This document shows, piece by piece, positions 35,368 through 43,856 of a stretch of DNA of 64,000 nt. Where the stretch lies: positions 42,509 to 106,508 of the forward strand of contig JAEKNN010000053.1 of NCBI GenBank assembly GCA_016464795.1, in the 5' to 3' direction. Origin of the DNA: Candidatus Amunia macphersoniae (GTDB taxonomy: Bacteria; Chloroflexota; Dormibacteria; Aeolococcales; Aeolococcaceae). The notes beneath the pieces are model-generated. The model was not told where the DNA came from, made no database searches, and saw nothing but the letters and a program-made list of their open reading frames with translations. The translations under genes and the position numbers were made by a program. Every line of letters begins with the position of its first letter. Position 1 is the first letter of the stretch.

Positions 35368-36755
35368 GGGTCGACATCCGCGAGCGACCGACACCGCTGA
35401 GCCAGGAAGGCGTTGTCCAGGCCGTCGCCGACGCCGCCCATCGCCGCGGTGTCGAGACCTACGTGGTCGGCGGTTTCGTGCGCGACCGGCTGCTCGGCCG
35501 CGGCGGCAAGGACATCGACCTGCTCACCGTCGACAATGACGGCAGCGACGTCCTCGCCGATGTGGCCAGGCAGTTCGGGTGGGCTCCACCACAGCGCTTC
35601 GAACGCTTCGGCACCGGGCAGATCCGCGGTGACGGCTTCATCGTGGAGGTGGTTCGTGCTCGTGCCGAGCGCTACGACGCAGCGTCGCGCAAGCCCGACG
35701 TCCGCCCGGGCACCCTGGAGGAGGACATCTGGCGGCGGGACTTCACTGTCAACGCGCTCTGCCAGAGCCTCGACGGACTGATCATCGATGTCACCGGCCG
35801 GGGACTGGACGACCTGCGCCACCAGGTGCTGCGCACCCCGCTCGATCCCGAGCTGACCTTCAGCGAGGACCCACTGCGGATGTTCCGCGCCGCCCGGTTC
35901 ACCGCTCAGCTTGGTTTCCTGCCCGCACCCGGACTGCCGGAGGCGATGACCCGGATGGCGAGCCGGTCCGCAATCCTCAGCGCCGAGCGCGTGGCCGAGG
36001 AGATGCGCCGCCTGCTGCTGTCCGAGAACCCCCGCGCCGGGCTCGAGCTGCTTCGCGACGGCGGCCTTCTGGACGTGTGGTTTCCCGAGCTGGCAGCGAT
36101 GGTGGGCGTCGAACAGGGCGGCTTCCACATCTATGACGTCTTCGACCACAGCACCCACACCGTCGCCGACACCCCGGCCGAGCTGGTCCTCCGCCTCGCC
36201 GGCCTGCTTCACGATGTGGGCAAGCCACCGACCCATGCGATCGACGAAGCCGGCAAGCACACCTTCTACAACCACGCGGCGGTGGGGGCAGACATGGCCA
36301 GCGAGCTGCTGTCGCGGTTGCGGTTCAGCCATGCTGAGATCGACGCGGTGGCCCTGCTGGTGCGGCACCACCTCCGTCCCATCCAGTACCGCCCCGACGA
36401 GTGGAGCGACGCCGCGGTGCGCCGTCTGGTGCGAGATGTTGCCGACCAGCGCGGCCGCCTCCTCGAGCTCGCCCGCGCCGACACTCACGCCTCCTCGTTC
36501 CCTGACACCGACGCCATCGATGAGTTGGAGCAGCGGATGGCACGGCTCGACGCCGGCGGTGCGGTGTCGCGGATGCGCCCGCCGCTGAACGGCGACGAGA
36601 TCATCGAGATGGCGGGTGGCCGCACCCCCGGCCGCTGGGTCGGCACCGTGCAGCGCGCCATCGAAGAGGCGATCCTCGAGGGCGCCATCCCTGCCGACGA
36701 CTGCCGGGCAGCCCGTCACTGGCTCGAGCAGCACCGCCACCTGCTGGCCGGCTGA
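35364..36755 (+). CDS. cca: tRNA nucleotidyltransferase/poly(A) polymerase family protein with HD domain
   Basis: 463 residues. The nucleotidyltransferase head has YVVGGFVRDRLLGRGGKDIDLLT with the catalytic Asp pair, then RRDFTVNALC and the flexible-loop Arg. The C-terminal half is an HD phosphohydrolase domain (LHDVGKPPTHAIDEAGKHTFYNHAAVGADM). Such enzymes add or repair the tRNA CCA end, or only part of it in species with split enzymes. The only tRNA in this window has CCA encoded. ATG 35364 overlaps the MFS stop by 4 nt. Confidence 0.9.
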   Translation: MRVDIRERPTPLSQEGVVQAVADAAHRRGVETYVVGGFVRDRLLGRGGKDIDLLTVDNDGSDVLADVARQFGWAPPQRFERFGTGQIRGDGFIVEVVRARAERYDAASRKPDVRPGTLEEDIWRRDFTVNALCQSLDGLIIDVTGRGLDDLRHQVLRTPLDPELTFSEDPLRMFRAARFTAQLGFLPAPGLPEAMTRMASRSAILSAERVAEEMRRLLLSENPRAGLELLRDGGLLDVWFPELAAMVGVEQGGFHIYDVFDHSTHTVADTPAELVLRLAGLLHDVGKPPTHAIDEAGKHTFYNHAAVGADMASELLSRLRFSHAEIDAVALLVRHHLRPIQYRPDEWSDAAVRRLVRDVADQRGRLLELARADTHASSFPDTDAIDELEQRMARLDAGGAVSRMRPPLNGDEIIEMAGGRTPGRWVGTVQRAIEEAILEGAIPADDCRAARHWLEQHRHLLAG

Positions 36756-36780
36756 CCCCCGGGGCGACTGTCGGCGCCAG

Positions 36781-36786
36781 TAGACT
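36781..36786 (+). promoter_or_regulatory. Candidate -10, leaderless start of the YkvA-rplI-dnaB run
   Basis: TAGACT ends 9 nt before ATG 36796 with no ribosome binding site between. It is the same hexamer and nearly the same distance as at hom, the hydroxyacyl-CoA dehydrogenase gene and the MurE-like gene. It would drive rplI and dnaB, which overlap the first gene. Confidence 0.5.
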
Positions 36787-36795
36787 ACGCGCTTC

Positions 36796-37194
36796 ATGTT
36801 GAGCCGATTCCGCCTCCTCAAACGCCTCGCCTTCGACCTTCCCAAGCAGGCGCGCCTCGCCTACTGCCTGATGCGCGACCCGCGTGTGCCCCGCCGCACC
36901 AAGCTCGCCTTCGGGGCTGCCATCGGCGTCATCGTGACGCCGTTCATCAACCTTCCCGACGCCATCCCTGTGGTCGGGGAGATCGACATGCTGGCTCTGT
37001 CCATGCTGGCCCTGCGGCTGTACATCGCCGCCTGTCCCGATGACGCTGTTGCCGATGTGCAGCAACAGATTCTCGAAGGACGCAGCGTGTTCGACGTGGA
37101 CCTTCGCAACGGCGAACGAATCGCCACCGTGATCGCGACGCGCTTCCGGCACGACGACGCGTCGAGTGGTCGTCAGACCGGCGCTGGCCGGTGA
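36796..37194 (+). CDS. YkvA-like (DUF1232) membrane protein
   Basis: 132 residues. The central motif LPDAIPVVGEIDMLALSMLALRLYIAA matches the DUF1232/YkvA pattern, in which a Pro-Asp-x-Ile-Pro-x-x-Gly-x-x-Asp turn lies between two hydrophobic helices. Function of the family is unknown. It overlaps rplI by 4 nt, so it is co-translated with ribosomal protein L9 and DnaB. Confidence 0.75.
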   Translation: MLSRFRLLKRLAFDLPKQARLAYCLMRDPRVPRRTKLAFGAAIGVIVTPFINLPDAIPVVGEIDMLALSMLALRLYIAACPDDAVADVQQQILEGRSVFDVDLRNGERIATVIATRFRHDDASSGRQTGAGR

Positions 37195-37637
37195 AGGTGC
37201 TGTTCGTCAAGGAGGTTCAGGGAACCGCCAAGGCCGGTGACGTCAAGGAGGTGTCGCCCGGCTACGCGCGCAACTTCCTGTTGCCCAAGCGGATCGCGGT
37301 GGTCGCTGACGACCGCATGGTCGAGCAGCTCAAGCAGAAAGAGGAAGCGGTGCGGCGGCGCACCGAGAAGGCGCTGACAGACGCGCGCGACGTGGCTGCC
37401 AGGTTGAAGAAGCTCACGGTCACCATCTACGCCAAGACCGGTGAGGGCGGACGGCTCTTCGGCTCGGTGACCAATGCCGACATCGCCACCCAGCTCAAGC
37501 GCGAGGCCGGGATCGACATCGACAAGCGGAAGATCGAGGTCGATCCCCCGATCAAGTCGCTCGGTCCCCATGAGGTCAGCGTTCAGTTGCACACGGAGGT
37601 GAGTGAGACACTGCGCGTCGTCGTCGCCGCCCAGTGA
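37191..37637 (+). CDS. rplI: 50S ribosomal protein L9
   Basis: 148 residues with the bL9 N-terminal signature KVLFVKEVQGTAKAGDVKEVSPGYARNFLLPKRIA. The long connecting helix (EQLKQKEEAVRRRTEKALTDARD) and the C-terminal rRNA-binding domain (GRLFGSVTNADIATQL) follow. The GTG start overlaps the preceding stop, and its own stop overlaps dnaB. rplI next to dnaB is a widely conserved arrangement. rpsF begins elsewhere, at the right end of this window, so the common rpsF-ssb-rpsR-rplI cluster is split. Confidence 0.97.
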   Translation: MKVLFVKEVQGTAKAGDVKEVSPGYARNFLLPKRIAVVADDRMVEQLKQKEEAVRRRTEKALTDARDVAARLKKLTVTIYAKTGEGGRLFGSVTNADIATQLKREAGIDIDKRKIEVDPPIKSLGPHEVSVQLHTEVSETLRVVVAAQ

Positions 37638-39004
37638 CCACGCACCCCGCTTCCGACCTCGCTCTCAACGTCACCGGCACGATCACCTCGGGCCGGGTGC
37701 CCCCCAGCGACCTGGGCGCGGAGCGGGCGGTGCTCGGCTCGCTGATGATCGACCAGGCCGCGATCGCGGAGATCCGCGACGTGCTCGAGCCCGAGGACTT
37801 CTACGCCGAGCGGCACGCCCACATCTACCGCGCCGCGGTGGCGCTCGCCGACCGCGGCGACCCCATCGACGAGGTCACCCTGCAGTCGCAGCTCGAGCGC
37901 GGTCCGGGGATCGGCCGCGCCGGCGGGCTCGACTACATCTCCGAGCTCACCCTGGAAGTGCCCACAGCGGCCTCGGTGCGCCACTGGGCGGAGATCGTGA
38001 TCAACCACGCGCTCCGGCGGCGGCTGATCGGAGCCGGCGGGGAGGTCGCTCGACTGGGCTTCGACAACAGCGTCAGCGCGGGCGACGCCATCGAGTCCGC
38101 CGAGCAGAAGATCTTCTCGATCAGTCAGGCGCGGCGCGGCACCGAGGCCACCCACATCGCCAAGCTGGTCCACGACACCTGGGAGATGCTCGAGGAGCGC
38201 CTCCAGAAGAAGCAGCTGATCAACGGCGTGCAGACCAACTTCGGACGGCTCGACAACCTCACCCAGGGACTGCAGCCACAGGAACTGGTCATCCTCGCGG
38301 CCCGCCCGTCGGTGGGCAAGACGTCGTTCGCCCTCAACATCGCGCGCAACGCCGCGGTTCTGGCGCGGGTGCCGGTGGCGATCTTCTCGCTGGAGATGAG
38401 CCGCCAGGCCCTCGCACAACGGCTGATCTGCAGCGAGGCGGCCGTCAATTCGCACGTGCTCCGCTCCGGGCAGGCGAGCCAGCTCGACTTCCAGCGCATC
38501 GCCGCGGCCATGGACAAGCTCACCCAGGCGGAGTTGTGGATCGACGACACCCCACGCCTGTCCATCGCCACCCTGCGGGCACGGGCGCGGCGGATGAGGT
38601 CGCAACACGGGATCGGGCTGGTGATCATCGATTACCTGCAGCTGATGCACGGCGGCCGCCAGGAATCGCGAGTCCAGGAGGTGTCGGACATCTCCTCGGG
38701 GCTGAAGGCGGTCGCCAAGGAGCTCGAGGTGCCGGTGCTGGCGCTGTCGCAGCTCTCGCGCGCCAGCGAGCAGCGCAACGACAAGCGCCCGCAACTCTCC
38801 GACCTCCGCGACTCGGGCTCCATCGAGCAGGACGCCGACGTGGTGCTGTTCCTCTATCGCGAAGGCATGCACAAGCCGGACATCGACCGCAACCGCACCG
38901 AGCTGATAGTTGCCAAGAACCGCAACGGCCCTGTCGACGACATCGAGCTGATCTTCAACCCCGAACAGACCACGTTCCGCGAGCCGTACCCGCATGGGGA
39001 GTGA
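37634..39004 (+). CDS. dnaB: Replicative DNA helicase DnaB
   Basis: 456 residues: N-terminal collar domain (PPSDLGAERAVLGSLMID), linker, and RecA-like motor with Walker A ARPSVGKTSFALNIA, Walker B LVIIDYLQLM and the late KNRNGPVDDIELIF block. No intein is present, although DnaB is a common intein site. It unwinds DNA at the replication fork as a hexamer. The GTG start overlaps rplI by 4 nt. Confidence 0.97.
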   Translation: MTTHPASDLALNVTGTITSGRVPPSDLGAERAVLGSLMIDQAAIAEIRDVLEPEDFYAERHAHIYRAAVALADRGDPIDEVTLQSQLERGPGIGRAGGLDYISELTLEVPTAASVRHWAEIVINHALRRRLIGAGGEVARLGFDNSVSAGDAIESAEQKIFSISQARRGTEATHIAKLVHDTWEMLEERLQKKQLINGVQTNFGRLDNLTQGLQPQELVILAARPSVGKTSFALNIARNAAVLARVPVAIFSLEMSRQALAQRLICSEAAVNSHVLRSGQASQLDFQRIAAAMDKLTQAELWIDDTPRLSIATLRARARRMRSQHGIGLVIIDYLQLMHGGRQESRVQEVSDISSGLKAVAKELEVPVLALSQLSRASEQRNDKRPQLSDLRDSGSIEQDADVVLFLYREGMHKPDIDRNRTELIVAKNRNGPVDDIELIFNPEQTTFREPYPHGE

Positions 39005-39053
39005 GCGCTCCAGGCCCCGTGAAGCCGGTTGCGGAGCGAGCATACTGATCGCC

Positions 39054-39245
39054 GTGAGAATGGCCCAGCGAATCGCCAGGGCAATGCTGGTCGCCCTCGC
39101 TGCGATGCTGGTGCTGTCCAACCTTATCTACGCGAGCATCACCGCCCGGGGCGAGGTCGGGATCACCACTGTGGCAGAGTTGATACTGGTCGGCGGCGTG
39201 CTTGTTCTGGTGAGGTCCTCGCGGGCTCGACGACGCGCCCCATGA
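39054..39245 (+). CDS. Small two-span membrane protein
   Basis: 63 residues from GTG 39054 (or 61 from the ATG two codons later). Two hydrophobic helices (about 8-26 and 36-52) are separated by a short ITARGEVG turn, with a basic Arg-rich end (RSSRARRRAP). A CATACT hexamer lies 7 nt before the GTG and no ribosome binding site is visible, matching the leaderless pattern. No family recognised. Confidence 0.55.
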   Translation: MRMAQRIARAMLVALAAMLVLSNLIYASITARGEVGITTVAELILVGGVLVLVRSSRARRRAP

Positions 39246-39261
39246 CCGGCTCGCGACCGGT

Positions 39262-39753
39262 CTACTCTTGCGCCACCCAGTGGCGGGCCATCAGGACATC
39301 GTCGATGTAACGGCCGTCCATCATGAACTCCGAGCGCAACACGCCTTCGGTGACGAATCCACATGCAGCGTAGAGCCGCTGAGCTTTGCCGTTGTTGCCC
39401 AGGACTCGGAGGGAGAGCTTGCTTGCGCCGCGGGCGCGAGCCTCGTCGACTGTCGCTTCCACCAGGAGGCGGCCGATGCCGCTGCGCTGGCATTGGGGAT
39501 CGACGGCCAGGCCGCCGAGTTCGAGCACGTGGGCGTGCGTTGGAATCGCAACGGATTGGCGAAGCAGCGCATAGCCGGCGACGGCGCCGTCGAGCTCGGC
39601 GACGAGTGTGTCCTCGGGTTGCCTGCGGTCGCTGAAGAACGCCGTGCCAAGAGGCGGCGCTGGGGCGGGTGAGACATCGGCAGTCCAGGTGGCTGCGTCG
39701 AGGCGCCCGAGGGCTTCGTCGTCGTCAGCTCGTGCGCGACGGATCTGGATCAC
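39262..39753 (-). CDS. GNAT-family N-acetyltransferase
   Basis: 163 residues of the GNAT fold. Strand-4/helix-3 acetyl-CoA motif is LAVDPQCQRSGIGRLLVEATVDEAR (about 85-110), followed by LRVLGNNGKAQRLYAACGFVTEGVLR, typical of RimI/PhnO-like enzymes. Transfers acetyl to an amine. The substrate is not deducible. The GTG start lacks a clear ribosome binding site. Confidence 0.85.
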   Translation of the reverse strand: MIQIRRARADDDEALGRLDAATWTADVSPAPAPPLGTAFFSDRRQPEDTLVAELDGAVAGYALLRQSVAIPTHAHVLELGGLAVDPQCQRSGIGRLLVEATVDEARARGASKLSLRVLGNNGKAQRLYAACGFVTEGVLRSEFMMDGRYIDDVLMARHWVAQE

Positions 39754-39905
39754 GGGAGGGCTGTCACTCCGCCATACGCCGCAGACGCCGGTTTGGAGTC
39801 GCAGGTAAAGATTCTACGACGGCCGTCGTTAACAGAGGTAACGGCGCGCCGACGTACCGACACAGTCCGTGCATCGGTGGTTGAATGCTCGACGTGAGGA
39901 GATCG

Positions 39906-40967
39906 ATGGCAATCCTTCGTGCCCTGTTCGCGTCCACATGGCTGCGCATCGGCGGCACCGTGGCCGGCGTCGCCTTCCTGGTGCACAACGTGGACATGGG
40001 TAAGGCGGGCAGCAGCCTGGTCCACGCCGACTGGCGCTGGGCGTCGCTGGCGTTGGCCCTCACCACCATAGCCTGCCTGGCATCGGTCTTCGAGTGGGGC
40101 GTCCTGCTCCGCACCAGCGCCGGGCTCGGGGTTGGCAATCAGATGGCCCACGCGGAGCATCAGCAGCATCACCACCTCTTCGGCTGGACTCGCCTCTCAT
40201 CGTCGTACCTGCAGAGCCTCTTCTTCAGCCAGCTGCTTCCGGCCGGTATCGGCGGCGACGCCATGCGGACAGTGGAGATGGGCAAGGTGGTGGGCCACGG
40301 CAAGATCCTCGCCTCGCTGGCCGGGAGCCGGATGGCCGGGACTCTGGGGATGGCCTGCTGGGGACTGGCAGCCGCAGTGCTGCTCCGCGGCTGGGTTGGC
40401 ATCGGCTCCCTGATCGGGGCCTGCGTCTTCGCGGCGGTGATGATGCTGGCTTGGGTGGCAGCGCTTGCGGCCGACAGAATCCTCGGCCGCCACGTCGTCG
40501 CCCGCAGCTCGCGCGCGTTCGTGCGCACCCTGCACTCGTTCGGCCAGACGTTCTCGGGCTACCGCCGCCACCCCCACGCGATCGTCCAGTGCATCGTGGT
40601 CGGAGCCGCCGGATGGGGCGTCAACATCCTGGCGCTGGAGGTGTTCGCCAAGGCGATCGGCGCCGACATCAGCTGGACCGTGTTCGCGGTGGCCATACCG
40701 GTCACCCTGGTGGCGACGCTGACGCCGTTCTCGATCAACGGCCTGGGCATCCGGGAAGGGGTGCTGGTGGGCATGCTCGCCCACGCCGGTGTCTCCAGCG
40801 GCCACGCCGCGGCCATGTCGGTGCTCGTCGACGTGCAGATGCTTCCCTTCGGGATTCTCGGCGCCGGGCTGTGGATGCGTCACCGCCGGCGTGCGGCCGC
40901 CCCCTCGATCGATGAGGTGGCAGTCGCCGAGATGGTCGCCGCCAAGGAGTTGCTGACCTCGGTCTGA
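39906..40967 (+). CDS. Lysylphosphatidylglycerol synthase-like membrane protein (UPF0104)
   Basis: 353 residues with about eight hydrophobic spans and the family signature TPFSINGLGIREGVLVGML (about 275-293). SQLLPAGIGGDAMRTVEMGK in the first third is the matching early motif. Such proteins are flippase or lipid-handling modules; the soluble aminoacyl-transfer domain of MprF is absent. An insertion rich in histidine (HAEHQQHHHLFGW, about residues 81-93) sits in a loop and is not typical. ATG 39906 has GAGGAGA 6 nt upstream, so I prefer it to the ATG seven codons before. Confidence 0.82.
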   Translation: MAILRALFASTWLRIGGTVAGVAFLVHNVDMGKAGSSLVHADWRWASLALALTTIACLASVFEWGVLLRTSAGLGVGNQMAHAEHQQHHHLFGWTRLSSSYLQSLFFSQLLPAGIGGDAMRTVEMGKVVGHGKILASLAGSRMAGTLGMACWGLAAAVLLRGWVGIGSLIGACVFAAVMMLAWVAALAADRILGRHVVARSSRAFVRTLHSFGQTFSGYRRHPHAIVQCIVVGAAGWGVNILALEVFAKAIGADISWTVFAVAIPVTLVATLTPFSINGLGIREGVLVGMLAHAGVSSGHAAAMSVLVDVQMLPFGILGAGLWMRHRRRAAAPSIDEVAVAEMVAAKELLTSV

Positions 40968-41079
40968 GCGCGTCGAGAGCGTCAAGCCGGTGGCGTCGGA
41001 TCGGAACGGTGCCCTTCTCCGCATTGAAACGGCGCGCAACGCCTCGTTGACGGTGCGGCTGCGCAACCATCAGAGCCAA

Positions 41080-41085
41080 TACACT
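41080..41085 (+). promoter_or_regulatory. Candidate -10, leaderless histidine kinase gene
   Basis: TACACT ends 10 nt before ATG 41096, and no ribosome binding site lies between. The 129-bp gap upstream holds no other feature I can recognise. Confidence 0.45.
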
Positions 41086-41095
41086 CGCAACGCAC

Positions 41096-42199
41096 ATGAC
41101 CGGTCAGCTGAGCGACTTCCTGGCTGCCCATGCCGAGCGGGTCGCCGACGTGATGCGTCGCCCCAGCACGGAGGCCGAACAGCGCCATCCCCAGGGTGAT
41201 GACCACGGTCCGCGGCAGTTCATCAACGCCGTTCTCGTGGCCATGACCGCCGACGACCTGCGTCCGATGACCGCGTTCTTCGACCTCGCCGGGGACCGGC
41301 CCACCGGCATCGACCAGCGCCTCGACGGCGCTCTCTCCCGGCTGGCGGTGCTGAGGCGTGCCACCCTGGAGGTGGCCAACCAGGAGATGGACGAAGCCGG
41401 GCTGCTGAGCCTCGCCGAGAACGCCGACGATGAGATGTCGGTGATCGGTCGCCGTCTGGCCACCGCCGTCACGGCGACCCTGGCCGGCCGGTTGAGCGCG
41501 GTGACCACGTTGAGCAGTGCCCGGGGCACCTCGATGAGCATCACAGTTCACGAGCTGCGCCGGCCGCTGACCATCCTCAACAGCTACGGCCAGCTGCTGT
41601 CGACAGGCATGCTCGGACGGCTTCCGGAGACCGCCATGGTGGCCATCGAGGGGATCACCGCGAGCACTGAGATGATGGTGAGGATGGTCAACGCCATCGC
41701 CGAGGTGTACAGGCTCGAGGATCCCGACGACCAGCTCAACTTCGAGGTCATCTCGATCGACGAGATCGTGACCGGAGCCGTCGATCACGTCAGCATGGAG
41801 GCCAAGCTCCGCGACACGGTGATCGAGACCGACATCGCCAACGGCGTCACCATCCGTGGTGACCGTCGCCGCCTGACCCTGGCCCTGACCAACATGGTCG
41901 GCAACGCAGTCAAGCATGGACCGCCGGGCTCGACGATCACCGTCCGCGCGTTCGGGGACGGAGGCGGTGCCCACTTCGCTGTCCGCGACCAGGGACAGGG
42001 CTTCCCCAACGAGGACGCGCTCCACCTCTTCGACAAGTACTTCCGGTCGGTGGCCGAACGGCAACGCAAGGTCCCCGGCAGCGGCCTCGGGCTGTTCATC
42101 GTGAAGACGGTGGCCGAACGCCACAGCGGCACCGTCTCGGCGCGCTCCGCACCCGGCGAGGGAGCCGAGTTCGAGATGATCATCCCCATCCACCAGTAG
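41096..42199 (+). CDS. Soluble sensor histidine kinase
   Basis: 367 residues and no membrane span. The N-terminal 140 residues form a helical region of unknown type that probably senses or binds a partner. HisKA has its phospho-acceptor in TVHELRRPLTILNSYGQLL (about residue 150). The ATPase domain has the N box ALTNMVGNAVKHG, then DQGQGFPNED, FDKYFRS and GSGLGLFIVKTVAERH. No response regulator is adjacent. The receiver-only protein at 5807-6172 is one possible partner in the window. Confidence 0.9.
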   Translation: MTGQLSDFLAAHAERVADVMRRPSTEAEQRHPQGDDHGPRQFINAVLVAMTADDLRPMTAFFDLAGDRPTGIDQRLDGALSRLAVLRRATLEVANQEMDEAGLLSLAENADDEMSVIGRRLATAVTATLAGRLSAVTTLSSARGTSMSITVHELRRPLTILNSYGQLLSTGMLGRLPETAMVAIEGITASTEMMVRMVNAIAEVYRLEDPDDQLNFEVISIDEIVTGAVDHVSMEAKLRDTVIETDIANGVTIRGDRRRLTLALTNMVGNAVKHGPPGSTITVRAFGDGGGAHFAVRDQGQGFPNEDALHLFDKYFRSVAERQRKVPGSGLGLFIVKTVAERHSGTVSARSAPGEGAEFEMIIPIHQ

Positions 42200-42242
42200 A
42201 GACGGGCCGCGAGCCGGGCCGCGCAGCTCGGGAGCGCACCTC

Positions 42243-43664
42243 ATGACCAGCACCACCGCCACCCGTCGCGAACGCGACTCGATGGGGGAGTTCGAGGTCC
42301 CGGAGGACGCCTACTACGGCGCCACCTCGATGCGAGCCCTGCTCAACTTCCCGATCAGCGACCTGCGCTTCAACCGCGGCTTCATCAGGGCGCTTGGCCT
42401 CATCAAGCAGGCGGCTGCATCCGTCAACGAGGAGCTGGGTCAGCTCGATCCCCGGCTCGCCGACGCCATCCGCACAGCGGCGGGGGAGGTCATCGAGGGT
42501 CGGTTCGACGACCAGTTCGTCATCGACATCTTCCAGACAGGCAGCGGCACCTCCACCAACATGAACGCCAACGAGGTGGTCAGCAACCGGGCCATCGAAC
42601 TGCTCGGTGGTGAGCGGGGCTCGCGCAGTCCTGTGCACCCCAACGATCACGTCAACATGGGCCAGTCCAGCAACGACGTGATCCCGGCGGCGATCCATGT
42701 GGCCGCCGCCGTGGCCCTCAGCGACGATCTGCTCCCTGCCCTGGAGGTGCTGGAGGCCTCGCTGCGGCGCAAATCGGCGGAGTTCTGGCCGGTTGTCAAG
42801 ACGGGGCGCACCCACCTCCAGGACGCCACCCCGATCCGGCTCGGCCAGGAGTTCCTCGGCTACGCCGGCCAGCTCGAGCGCGGCCGGCAGCGCTGCCGGC
42901 AGGCCCTCGCCGAGCTCGGCGAGCTGGCCCTCGGCGGCACCGCCGTCGGCACCGGTGTCGGCACCCACCCTGAGTTCGCCGCGCGCGTGATCGCCAGGCT
43001 CGCGCAGGCAACGGGGGTGGGGTTCACCGAGAGTGACAACCATTTCCAATCCCAGGCCACGCTCGACAACGTGGTGGCGGCAAGCGGTGCGCTGCGCGCG
43101 GTGGCGGTGTCGCTCTACAAGATCGCCAGCGATGTTCGCCTGATGGGCTCGGGACCGCGGGCCAGCTGGGCGGAGCTGGAGATCCCGGCGGTGCAGCCCG
43201 GCTCGTCGATCATGCCGGGAAAGGTCAATCCGGTGATCGTGGAGTCGCTGACGATGGTGGCGGCGCAGGTGATCGGCAACGACGCCACAGTCGCCTTCGC
43301 GGGAGCCGCCGGGTCGTACCTCGAGCTCAACGTGATGATGCCGGTGGCTGCCTACAACCTCCTGCAGTCGATCTCACTGCTGGCCAGCAGCTCGCGCAAC
43401 TTCGCCGGCCAGTGCATCGATGGCCTCCGCGCCACCGACAATGGGCCGGCGTCCCTCGAGCGCGGATTGATGACCTGTACCGGCCTGGCGCCGCGGATCG
43501 GCTACGACGCCGCCGCGGCCATCGCCAAAGAGGCGTACGCCTCCGGCCGCACGGTCCGCGAGGTGGCCCGCGAGACGACCGACCTGACGGACGACGAGCT
43601 GACGTCGCTGCTGGACCCGGAGGCGATGACCGTGCCCGGACGAGGCGCGGGCGCGGGCGGCTGA
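42243..43664 (+). CDS. fumC: Class II fumarate hydratase
   Basis: 473 residues of the fumarase/aspartase superfamily. Conserved regions are GSGTSTNMNANEVVSNRA, HPNDHVNMGQSSNDVIPAAIH, KTGRTHLQDATPIRLGQE and the signature GSSIMPGKVNPV. The C-terminal domain LAPRIGYDAAAAIAKEAYASGRTVREVA is that of fumarases rather than aspartases. It hydrates fumarate to malate in the TCA cycle and is iron-independent. Immediately after its stop comes one copy of the palindromic element described separately: its left arm starts at the stop codon. Confidence 0.93.
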   Translation: MTSTTATRRERDSMGEFEVPEDAYYGATSMRALLNFPISDLRFNRGFIRALGLIKQAAASVNEELGQLDPRLADAIRTAAGEVIEGRFDDQFVIDIFQTGSGTSTNMNANEVVSNRAIELLGGERGSRSPVHPNDHVNMGQSSNDVIPAAIHVAAAVALSDDLLPALEVLEASLRRKSAEFWPVVKTGRTHLQDATPIRLGQEFLGYAGQLERGRQRCRQALAELGELALGGTAVGTGVGTHPEFAARVIARLAQATGVGFTESDNHFQSQATLDNVVAASGALRAVAVSLYKIASDVRLMGSGPRASWAELEIPAVQPGSSIMPGKVNPVIVESLTMVAAQVIGNDATVAFAGAAGSYLELNVMMPVAAYNLLQSISLLASSSRNFAGQCIDGLRATDNGPASLERGLMTCTGLAPRIGYDAAAAIAKEAYASGRTVREVARETTDLTDDELTSLLDPEAMTVPGRGAGAGG

Positions 43665-43801
43665 GGGTGAAGGGCGGTGCGGCCATCGCTTCGAACAGGG
43701 CTTCGCAGGCGCGGCGTCCCTGCGGGCTCGCCACCGGCGAGCCCTTCGGTCCTTCGCCCGCTGCAGAAACTTGCGATGGCCGCACCGCCCCCCACCCTCA
43801 G
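43661..43801 (+). repeat. Palindromic dispersed element, copy A (after fumC)
   Basis: Outer arms 43661-43689 and 43773-43801 are complementary at 27 of 29 positions (left arm starts CTGAGGGTG, right arm ends CACCCTCAG). The 83-nt core, 43690-43772, contains an inner hairpin of GGGCTCGCC, a 3-nt loop and GGCGAGCCC (43724-43744). The core is nearly identical to that of copy B at 58305-58388 on the other strand; the arms are unrelated. The left arm includes the fumC stop. Possible roles are a 3'-end structured RNA, a terminator or an insertion in a terminator stem. Confidence 0.85.
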
Positions 43802-43842
43802 CCGTGCCGGAAGCAGGTCGCGACGTTGACGTCCGTGTCAAT

Positions 43843-43848
43843 TAGACT
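43843..43848 (+). promoter_or_regulatory. Candidate -10, leaderless hydroxyacyl-CoA dehydrogenase gene
   Basis: TAGACT ends 8 nt before ATG 43857. No ribosome binding site lies between. A TTGACG at 43826 is too close (11 bp) for a standard -35. Confidence 0.45.
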
Positions 43849-43856
43849 GGCGCGCC

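Noticed and set aside
39006..39038. Terminator after dnaB
   Set aside because: CGCTCC and GGAGCG could pair, but across a 21-nt loop with no T-tract. Too weak to call.
43690..43772. Transposon or MITE with target-site duplication at copy A
   Set aside because: I see no flanking direct repeats and no transposase. The differing arms of the two copies also argue against ordinary terminal inverted repeats, so I kept it as an unclassified element.
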